DNA of 64,000 bases from Paraescarpia echinospica (taxonomy: Eukaryota; Annelida; Polychaeta; Sabellida; Siboglinidae). The notes under the pieces were generated by a model, which saw nothing but the letters and a program-made list of their open reading frames with translations, did not search any database and was not told the origin of the DNA. Shown here one piece after another: positions 45,701 through 57,700 of the stretch (position 1 is its first letter; each line of letters opens with the position of its first letter). Made by a program: the position numbers and the translations under genes. Location of the stretch: the NCBI GenBank assembly GCA_020002185.1, contig CM034532.1, positions 52,409,944 through 52,473,943 of the forward strand, written 5' to 3'.

Positions 45701-48700
45701 AACATTCCGAGCATTCTAGCCTCACCAGCCCCAGTTGAAAGGGTATTTAGCATAGCCGAGAAAGTATTCTGCCCTGAACGGTGCAGCCTGAAATACTCAA
45801 CCTGTGAACAACTCATGTTCATTCGGTGCAAAGGCAAATAGATGATAAGATCATACGATGCCACTGAAATGAATGCCAAAGAAGTGAATTTAATTGTTGA
45901 TGAAATAGAGGTTTTTTAGTTTTCCTCATAAAAAAATTGATCAACTGCCATTACATATTCAGTTGTGCTGAGTTATATAAATTACATTAATTAATAATTT
46001 TTAAATACGTTATTATTTAATATTTATATTTGTTGTACTCGTACTTTTACTCGTACTCGTGAGAATGTACTCGTACTTGTACTCATACTCAGCTTTTAGC
46101 AATGTACTCGTACTCATCCATCATCAAAGTACTCGTACTCGTACTTGTACTCATAAAAATGTACTCGGCCCCAGGTCTGTAAATTGTGGCACTACATTAA
46201 AACAAGGTAAACATTTATTTGTAAAAAAAATTAGACTTAATGGATTAAAATTTAAAGTAATAGTTATTTTTCTAAAATAAAATATCGAGCAAGATATCGC
46301 ACCACCTGTCACGTGGTCGCTCATGTGATGGAGCACTATAGAATGCCTCAACTGCGGCCAATAACCGCTCACTCGGTGGCATCGGTGGTGGCAAGCGGAT
46401 ATCCTCTGGCACAAGTGGTTTGTATTCCGAGTCTTCCAACTGAAATCAACATGTGTTGTGCATGATAAGTTTCTGACAAAACTAATGGCAACCTCATAAT
46501 CACCAATCTTTTCATGCACATATTACACTGAACTGGTACCAGTTCACATATTTCAGTAAGATGGTACGGGGCACATACTTCAGTGAGCTGGTACTGGTGT
46601 AAAAATAACAATAAATGTTTTAATCGCATGGAAACAAAACGTATTTCGGATTTTAATAGAGTTTAACAGCTTCACTGCCAAGTATTTTCCCAGACATGGA
46701 GATAAGGAGACAATAATTACATGTATACATACCTTGACAAGAGGTGCCATCAGACCGGCAGGAAGCTCAAAGTAGGGCACAGTGGGGGTGAGATCAGCCT
46801 CGTTGATGAGGGGGATTGGGGGTGGTCTGGGGCCAGGGGGCTGCTGGGTGCCAGTTGAAGGGATCATGGGGAAGCCTGGGGGTGGTTTGCTTAAGTCTGG
46901 CAGTTGGAAGGACGGTCCAGTCTGGCCATGGTTGTAGTCCTGCACTATGGGGCTGGCCTGACCTGCAGCAGCACAGCAGACTTCAATCACCACAAACATG
47001 AAGAAATTTGTAGGGAAAGTAATTGTAGTGAAGTAGGCAGTCCTGTGATTAGACATTCTCAAATGGCACCAAACATTTCATACCCTTTCATTATCACACA
47101 ACTACATCAGAGATGACCACAACGCAACAAGACATAGCTCACTGACCAGGGCAATTATAACTGCTGAATTCTGGGATAATGGAACAACAAAGCCAGAATG
47201 TAAGTGATTTATTATAAGGCAAATGTAGGAATACCTCCCTGATATTGCTAGGATTACTCATGAATGTACTGAACCCTAAACTGAGAAGTTTGTGTTGTAG
47301 TCCTCACTTATAGCTACATCCTTGTCCAGTAACACTTTCAGGAGAAAAAAATTGAGTACTATTTAAACTACGTCTACCTAGTAGTCTCACATGCCTGACA
47401 ACTCACCATGTGCATAGTCAAACTGCCTCGGCAGCTGTGGAGTGGCTCCAAATCCCGGTGGAGGGGCTGAGAAGTTAGGAGGTGGCTGGCTGAACCCGGG
47501 AGGGGGGAATGAGGGTATTGGACCTGGGGGCTGGGGTGGCATCCCTCGTGGTGGGACAGTTGGGTCAACGGGAGCAATCGCCAAAGGTGGCTGGCTCTGA
47601 AACACAGCAACTCTTCCCTAGACTCACAACACAACTGTTCTGTAGTCACAACACAGCTGTTCCCTAGAGTCATAACACAACTAACAAATATCACCTGTGC
47701 CGGAGTTTCCTAGAGTCACAACAACTCTTTCCTTGTGTCACAGTAAATATGTTCCATAAAATCACAACTCTTTCCTAGAGTCATAATACAAATGTTCCCA
47801 AGTCATAAAACAACTGACAAAGATGACCTGTGTCCATGTGAGATAACTAAAACACTGTATAGGATCACTACTGATGGACAGCCAGTATGTAGAATTAGGC
47901 ACACATTATTATGTAAGTCTATCTGATGTATTTTATACACATGAGAATGTTTAAAGCTGTGTACAGAGCACCAACCTCGCTTGATGCTGCGGGCAGTACT
48001 GTGGCAGTCTGTGGACACGTCGCCTGCGCTCCCACGCCAACAGCTGCACTTGGGATGACCACTGAGGGGTCAGAGGTCACAACAGCTACAAAGGGAAGGT
48101 CATCAAGGTGAAGGTTAACAGCCATGTGTAGGTAGCAAGACTGATGTACACATGTTAGGAGGTTTTATGACAGGGGAAAAAAACTATATTTCCTGTTGAT
48201 TTAAGGCAGACAGGAAGTGAATTCGACAGTTCTGGCACTGCAACCAAAAGGGCTTGAGTTCCAGCGTGTCTTAACTGTGGGAACAGAAAGTAAATTAGAA
48301 CCTGATGACCAAAGCTGTCTAAGCTTTTTTGCTGGAGTGAGCACTGAACGTAGATATGCAGGTTGTTCGGAAGAAAGGGCTTGATAGGTAATTGTACAGA
48401 TCTTGAAAGTAACATGATACTGGACATGGAGCCAGTGCAGTTATTTTAGAAGTGGCACTGAGCAAGATTGCATTGCAATATTGTAATGCAGGGAATTGCA
48501 ATAGTCAAGTCTGCGGCTAACAAAGGCTGTTGCAATAGTTTAAAACTAACAAAACACGAATGCATATAAACATCAGCTAACTGAACAAGGATTGATGTGC
48601 CTGTTTGCTAGACACCCACCTGGTACTATGAGTTGTTGCTGTATCTGTTGATCAAGCAGGGCCAGCTGTGACGTGAGATGTCTCACAAAGTCCTGGTGTT

Positions 48701-51700
48701 GTTTCTGTAGACTCGAGTAGTGTTGGTTCATGTCGTGGGTGATCTCTGTGACCAGCGCAGCGTGGTCCGTTATAAGACTAGCCTGGCAAAGACAGAAGGT
48801 TGTAGTAGTATAGTTGGACATTACAATATACATGCTGCTGTTAGTAGAACTGCTCCCATCACAATTTCTGTCATTGCTAAAACTGGTTTTACACATTAAT
48901 TATTACTAGTTTATACCTCACCAAACAATAGTTAGAGCAACAATCCAATAGCAGGAGTTAGCACTCTTATCGTATTTTGATCTTAAACTAATTCCCACCG
49001 ACCATTTAATTTCTGTTCTCGCCAATTAAGGCATGCATCTCCTGATAAAACCACAGAGGTGTTCTCAGGTGAGTGGTTCACATCATAATTCATTGTTTCC
49101 CTCTATCTCTGACAGGCAGAAAAGTGAACATGTCAATTCAAAAGTAAATAACTATATGATCTAGTCACTACAATTCCCAGTCAATAAAATAAAAAGAATT
49201 GTGTTAAAAATAACTTGCCTTTTTATTCTACACAGCCAATAATTATCATAACAAATTAAGTGAACGTTCCCGAGACTGAATAAGGGTAACGATACACTAC
49301 ATAAGAACAATGACCACTGATAACAAGTAAAGACAGAACTGACCTGGTAGTTTGACATGGATGTACTGGGATCCCTCATTTGCTGCAAACAGAAGTTATC
49401 AAAACCTTGCTATTAAATACCTGAACACTGCATAATTGATGTCAGTTGCAACTTTACAACTTACATAATTAATTTTTAACATTTTACCTGTTTCACTTAA
49501 CGTTTTATGTGTTCAAAATGTCTGATTTTTGTGCTGATATTTTATGAATTTTGTATATTTATTCTTATTACAGCCATGTAGCTAATTAAGAAGTTAACTT
49601 ATTATTAATTGCATGTGTGTTACATGATATTTACCTCGATCACGGACTGGTCAAAATAGTGATTCTGTTCCCACAGGTTGAGTAACTGAAACAGAACGGT
49701 AGATCAGTCTGGCTGTTGTCATCACACGTGGGCCAATTTGAATGGGTTCGACACCTCAGTGAGATTAAATTAATACCTCTTAGAGATGTTCATCTTTCAC
49801 AATAGTGACCATACTTAAAACAACTACTATTATTTACTAAAATCTACAAAGCTGAACTATTCAGATGGTAATTCTACATCAGTTAAAACTCTTTTTCTTA
49901 AATATGATCATTAAGTTTCATTTTAAAATCTAACAATGCCATATATTTGTAAACACAACTTTATAAGAAAAAATTATTGAATAGAGAAAACACAATTTGT
50001 TTTATATAGCTAAGAAGAAGCATCAAACTGTTGTTATGCAGTCATTAAATTACCTTACACAAAACGAGAGTTTACAAAAACAGGTATATTCTAGTCATTT
50101 CATAAGCAGTGTATTACAAAATAAGTATTATTATTACTTTGACCAGTTTCTGCTGTTTGTCCTCTGTGACACTGAGGTGAGCACTACAGAAGGCCGCAAC
50201 TACCACCTTCTGTAACTCCGACTTCAGGTCTTCTGCATTCTTCCTCATGCTACAACATGCATAAAGTTATGACACGCAACACTTCAAAATTGTCAACACA
50301 TTTCATAGCCAACATGTCTTTTCGTTCTAGTGTCAGGTCACATATTTATAAAAAAATAATTTTACAGAGAAATCAAATTATTACTTTGAAAGTAGAAATT
50401 GTTCCCTTTCCATTCTGAAAGTTCCCCAGGATTCAAGGTAACAGTGAAGTGCAGTAGCACAGTGGTAAGAGCTCCAGACTCTCGACTGAGAGGACGCGGG
50501 TTCGAATCATGTGCGCCGGTGTCGAACCTTGGGCAAGTTTGTTTACTCTACATTGCTTCAGTTCACTCAGCTGTATGATTGAGTACCTGGCTATAGACGG
50601 TGGTGGTTATTTGTAAGAAGTCTTCGTGCATTAATTGCAGCATGGCTGAATGCTTCCCAGAGAAGTTGAGATGGTGTTCGATTGAACAGGTCTGCCAGGG
50701 AGTAAATTGTAAAGCACTTTGAACAGTCCGAGGATTAGATGCTGCACTATATAAAAAAGTTACCTTTACTTTTGTTAACAGTATCTTAAGATTGGAGAGC
50801 CAAAGGAGAATATGTGTGATTTTCCGACAGCAAACATTTCCCACCACCATGCATGATAATTGTTTTTGTAGTTTTGACTCCAGTTTACAAACGCATTCAC
50901 CCTAGGCATTTGTTGCCAGACACCAATTTTGTCGAAAGGTTTGGATGAAGTGTAGGACTAAAACAGACACAGCAGGTTTGAGTTGCAAGGCCGAACCACA
51001 GTCTACCAAAGCCACTCAGCAGTGCAGTGGATGTGATCAGCATAAACCAACACTACTCACTGTTTAACATGAAAGACAACACAACAGACATGGGTTTAAG
51101 CCGCTTCAGAAATGGTGTGAATGGTGTTCCACTGTCAAAATAAGAGTGCAACTATGGAATAACCCTTTCAACAAAAGTACAATAGCGACAGAGGTGACAA
51201 AAATGACAAAATCTCATTTCCACAGCCCAGAGAACATTAAAATTCCTAGATTTTATCACATACGCCACTCTAGTTATGTAGTAAAAACCTATATAAAAAA
51301 TTATCTTGGAAGTTGCAATACTAATGTTATTTTTAACTGTTTTTTTATACCAATAATTAATCTTGGGATGAAAATATTTAATCTAAAACAATTTGACTCA
51401 TTTTACAAAAGGCGTCACATTATTATTTTCTCCAACTACAGTCAACTTTCAAAAGTTTAAAAGACTAGAACTTGCCGAGCAATCCCTGATCTTGAGACAC
51501 TATTCTCTTTCTAATCTGACTTGACAGGGCCCTGTGGGGGTAATCAGGTGTTTCTCCAACACAAACTGATAACATCCCTTCAATGTGTTCACATGGAAAT
51601 AAGTAATGTGTAAACATTTCGCAAATGTTACACACCATTGCTTTATAGGTCCAACTAGACTAGGCTAGTTTTTTCTTACTATAATTACATCATACTGATC

Positions 51701-54700
51701 TAATGACAAAATTCCCTATAACTTACAATTTCTCAATACAATGTACCATGTGGGTGATACTACAACTGAAACGTGGTTACAATGAAGTATTTGTGAACGA
51801 TGATGTGCTGTATGGCTGTACGTCGTACTAGACCTACCAATGGTGGAGCACGTCATTGATCAAGTAGATCAGATGTAGCTTTGTCTCAAACGTTGCATCC
51901 TTTGCCGTTATTCTGTAACAACATAACACAAATGTCGAGAACTTACTTGAAAGTTGCAACTGTGTGAAGTGGTGTAAGTGACGTACCATCTAAAGCAAGT
52001 CTTACACACAGGCTTCAGTACTTTCTCTACACCATGCACTGCATATGCCAAAACACTCATAACTGGCTTATGAAATATTTTAATGTGAAGTTATTACCAT
52101 ATATCATTCTAATTACAATTACATTTAACAGACAATACACCACATTTTACATTTAAATTCAATTTATCTCATCATGTAATCAGACGATTTATTTAAGAGC
52201 CATACTGTACATACCTTTTGGCGAGGTACTTTGCTATGACCTCCCCATGTTGAGGTGATGTGCAGTGCTGAAATATCCAATTCTTACCATTCTGAAGAAA
52301 CAAACAGAAACAACACCACCGTTAAGATCGAATACAGCAGCTTTGTTGCATATATTGATGTTGCACTTTAATTTCAATAATAATTGCAGTTGACTTCAGA
52401 CCAAAGATAGACATCGGAACAGTGGGCTTAGCCCCCCAATATTTTGTGATTTTTTTTGTTTTGGTGAGCTTCAAGGGTGGTGCAGTTGGATGTTTCCAAA
52501 AAATCTTCCGACACTACCACCAACTTCCTATGTCATGTCCCACAGCAGCGAAGTGCTGATCATCAGATTTAGCTTCCAACATTCACTGTGTTCCGACAAG
52601 GTTTTGAATAGCTGCTGCTATTTTGTTTAGAAATGTCATGCTTTCCCCAAGTCGAAACAATGCAACAAAGGTCCAGAGTGGGAGTATGCACTTATAAGGA
52701 AGAAGACGAATCTCCTCTAAGTATAACAGAAAAGATATGAATCACTGTTTTGAATAATATGAACTTCTACTTTATATAAACATTGGGTAAGCTTCCGATC
52801 CACTCATGCCATGTTGCTTTACATGTAAGCTTTTCAATAAGTAACTTGTGATTTTCACATTTCAAAGAGCTGGCCTCCAAGTTTATAGAAGTATATATCG
52901 CTGCCAAATTGGGAACTGCTGTGTCAGAGACATACGTACAGATATAGCATCCTTGGTACACGAGTCTATGATTGGTCTGACGACTTTGTGCAACTCCTCC
53001 AGAGAAACGTCGCACTCTTCACTCAGGTGCCGCAGTTTCTCTTCCTGTGAACTGCTGATCGCTTCATCTATTTGAATCTGAAACAAAGGTTATAACAACA
53101 AATTGTTACAGTGGATATTCTACATATGACTGGACATGTTGTACCAAGCCTAAGGAACACTAAAAAGTAGTTTATCTGGTTAATGTAATCAAAATAAATT
53201 AGCACATGCTTGTACAAGTCTGACCATGGTATATCTTACCATTGTACATTGCATGATAAAACAGCTAACATTATGTGATAAAACATTGGGGAGAGCTAGA
53301 TGTATATACACTTTTAAGGAGATATTGCAGCTAAATGACATTTAAAAAAAAAATACTCAAATGTGATTCTTCTGTATTCTGATAGCATTTTACTAATGTT
53401 TACTATTAATAAAGATGCCTTTTATAACATTTACATACCTCTAAGTAACTTATATTCATAGATAAAGTAAGCTTCTCTCATGTGATAAACCCCATTACCA
53501 AATCTTTGATAGCCGTTTAAGGAAAGACACTGCAGCTAAAATGACATTTTTTAACAAAAATTCTCAAAATGTAATTCTGCTGTATTCTGATAGCATTTTA
53601 TGTTTACTATTAATAAAGATCTCTTTTATAACATTTACATACCTCTAAGTAACTTATATTCACGGATAAAGTGTGCTTCTGCAATGTAATAAATCCCTAT
53701 ACCGAATCTTTGACAGCCATTTATACCTGTACTAAAACTGGTGTTTTTCCAATTTGGAAACATCATATCTGTAGAAGTAATGATGCTACATTAATGACAT
53801 TTTGACTGATGTGTTCCTTGCTATCTTCTCTATGCAATGTCGAGGAGATATTTTTTATTTTATTTTTAGTTATCTGGTGAACATAATGATCGTAATGAAA
53901 ATATTGAATTTTTATTAACAAATTGAAACATATTTTTGTAATATTAAATATTGACAATACATAAAATATGTATTTGGCTTTTCATAGAAAGAGATGTTAT
54001 AAATAAGAAATCGAAATAATTACACTGAATACTGCATTATTGACCTACAATGTTTCCAAATTATACTATTTTGTCCCTATCAGGCAGCCATCTTTGATTG
54101 TTGCCATGGAAATGGGGGTCTGGCAGAAAAGAATCAATATATTTTATTCAATAAGACATACTCTACAACTTTAGTACAACAAATTGCATTGTTGTTGCTG
54201 TATGAGGACAGTGTACTGAGTTGTGAACTCACCTGTTGTTGCTGTACGAGGACAGTGTACTGAGTTGTGAACTCACCTGTTGTTGCTGTACGAGGACAGT
54301 TTACCGAGTTGTGAACTCACCTGTTGTTGCTGTACGAGGACAATGTACTGAGTTGTGAACTCACCTGTTGTTGCTGTACGAGGACAGTGTACTGAGTTGT
54401 GAACTCACCTGTTGTTGCTGTACGAGGACAATGTACTGAGTTGTGAACTCACCTGTTGTTGCTGTACGAGGACAGTGTACTGAGTTGTGAACTCACCTGT
54501 TGTTGCTGTACGAGGACAATGTACTGAGTTGTGAACTCACCTGTTGTTGCTGTACGAGGACAGTGTACTGAGTTGTGAACTCACCTGTTGTTGCTGTACG
54601 AGGACAATGTACTGAGTTGTGAACTCACCTGTTGTTGCTGTACGAGGACAGTGTACTGAGTTGTGAACTCACCTGTTGTTGCTGTACGAGGACAATGTAC

Positions 54701-57700
54701 TGAGTTGTGAACTCACCTGTTGTTGCTGTACGAGGACAGTGTACTGAGTTGTGAACTCACCTGTTGTTGCTGTACGAGGACAGTGTACTGAGTTGTGAAC
54801 TCACCTGTTGTTGCTGTACGAGGACAGTGTACTGAGTTGTGAACTCACCTGTTGTTGCTGTACGAGGACAGTGTACTGTGTTGTGAACTCACCTGTTGTT
54901 GCTGTACGAGGACAGTGTACTGAATTGTGAACTCACCTGTTGTTGCTGTACGAGGACAGTGTACTGAGTTGTGAACTCACCTGTTGTTGCTGTACGAGGA
55001 CAGTGTACTGAATTGTGAACTCACCTGTTGTTGCTGTACGAGGACAGTGTACTGAGTTGTGAACTCACCTGTTGTTGCTGTACGAGGACAGTGTACTGAG
55101 TTGTGAACTCACCTGTTGTTGCTGTACGAGGACAGTGTACCGAGTTGTGAACTCACCTGTTGTTGCTGTACGAGGACAGTGTACTGAGTTGTGAACTCAC
55201 CTGTTGTTGCTGTACGAGGACAGTGTACTGAGTTGTGAACTCACCTGTTGTTGCTGTACGAGGACAGTGTACTGAGTTGTGAACTCACCTGTTGTTGCTG
55301 TAGAGGACAGTGTACTGAGTTGTGAACTCACCTGTTGTTGCTGTACGAGGACAGTGTACTGAGTTGTGAACTCACCTGTTGTTGCTGTACGAGGACAGTG
55401 TACTGAGTTGTGAACTCACCTGTTGTTGCTGTACGAGGACAGTGTACTGAGTTGTGAACTCACCTGTTGTTGCTGTACGAGGACAGTGTACTGTGTTGTG
55501 AACTCACCTGTTGTTGCTGTACGAGGACAGTGTACTGAATTGTGAACTCACCTGTTGTTGCTGTACGAGGACAGTGTACTGAGTTGTGAACTCACCTGTT
55601 GTTGCTGTACGAGGACAGTGTACTGAGTTGTGAACTCACCTGTTGTTGCTGTACGAGGACAGTGTACTGAGTTGTGAACTCACCTGTTGTTGCAGTACGA
55701 GGACAGTGTACCGAGTTGTGAACTCACCTGTTGTTGCTGTATGAGGACAGTGTACTGAATTGTGAACTCACCTGTTGTTGCTGTACGAGGACAGTGTACT
55801 GAGTTGTGAACTCACCTGTTGTTGCTGTATGAGGACAGTGTACTGAGCGGCGAGGTTCTGTTCACTCTGTGTGATCTGGTCCTGAGCTGCCTTGCGCTGC
55901 TGCTGCAGCTGCTCCTGTAACTGGCTCGCAGCAGTTGTCAGCAGTGGCACCTGAAAGCAGCAGCAGTCACACATGACTGAATGCATTATTTCTCACCCAG
56001 GAAAGCCTCATAAATATACTGCACACAACAGCAGTGACAGGTGGGCCAGGAATTAAACTGGATTACCACTAAATTGTTGTGACAGCACAATAATATTGAT
56101 CATACTTGTATTTTTATTTGTCACATTACTGGGGCTGTTTTATGTGATTCTATATTTATAACACAAAAGAATCATGTGTAGGCACACAAAGAAACACTTC
56201 CCAAATAATTTCATGGCTCCATTGTGCGACATGACAACCTATATTATCATGGACTGCAATATTGTTGTATAATTCAGCCTAAATGTAACTGATGTAACTA
56301 AACTCACCTTATATGATATGTATCATTAACATTAGACTTTCACAAATTAGGACATATGAGACAGATTTTGCTATAGTATAAAATAAATATTAATATGATG
56401 CATTCACAAAATTAATATTATAGAAGTAATTCGATGTAAATATTGACACTATGCACAGACATTACCTGTGCAGGTGGTAGAGATGTGAGTGCTGCTACTG
56501 CCGGGGCTGGCGGGGGTTGGGCCAACTGGGGCGGGGCGACTTGGGCGAGTTGAGGCACAGCTGATGTGACCGAGGGTGGGGCAACTTGTAGCATAGTTGG
56601 CTGAGTCGGAGGGGGTGCCGACTGCCATTGCTGCGATTGGGCCATTGGTGGAAGCCCTGTGGAGGCTATAGAACAAAGTTGTGATGACATAGTTATATTA
56701 ACCCTCTCAAGGCCAGATTAATGCAAATATGTGCATGTTATTGAATCCTATTAAATCAAGAGAACAAGCTGTGAACGAATCATGCGATATACCTGGGGTG
56801 CATGAATGCAAGTAAGTAAATAATTATTGATCAGATTCAAAGAACATTTTCACTACATCTGAACAACTAATTACTGGTGTAACTAGCCAAGTATGTGACA
56901 TATATGTCAATTTATTACCCAAATATGAATTGTTAAAGTTTGACAAAAATAAAATACTGAAATACTTCTCAACAATTATTTTGTTTTAATATTTTTCATT
57001 AGAAATTGTGTGTCGCTGCATTCGACTACAAAACCACATGCTGGTTGGCACCATTTAGCTACGGAAATCGCCATCATTTCTAACTTTTGACGCTTCCCAG
57101 TGAAACTTCAATATTATTATATGGTAACTGCTGAACTAAATTGCCGTTATTGGATGACGATGTTTTGCGGTACCAGTTTAAATGTGCCCCTGTATTCGGG
57201 TGTATTCAGGCATTCTGGCCATGAGTGGGTTAATTATATTAAACAATCATATTTCAACAAAACAAGCACACATTTCTTTGATATTGTAGTTGCTGCATTT
57301 TTGCTAGTCCTTAAAAGAAATTAACGATGAGTACTGTGCACAGCCATACACACAAATGTAACCAAAGAATAATAATGCAAGGGTGTAATAGTTAAAAGCA
57401 TTGGCTGAACAGTAATTTTACCTGAAAAAATGCATGGAATATTTATTTCACCAAGTTTTTTGTTGTTGCTGTAATACATTAGGAAAATTCATGTGTATGT
57501 TTGATAAAATCAGTCAAATTATCTGTACACTCTGTTACACATGGTGGAGTGGACTCTCGTTATAACTTATAAGGAACATGTTTGATAAAATCAGTCAAAT
57601 TATCTGTACACTCTGTTACACATGGTGGAGTGGACTCTCGTTATAACTTATAAGGAACATGTTTGATAAAATCAGTCAAATTATCTGTACACTCTGTTAC

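Noticed and set aside
50449..50520. A functional tRNA gene
   Set aside because: Boxes A and B are present but the sequence continues into a SINE body and a tail shared with 35,707-35,775.
54189..55859. CRISPR-like regular array
   Set aside because: Units are directly adjacent with no variable spacers, the host is an animal, and the unit derives from a CHERP exon end.
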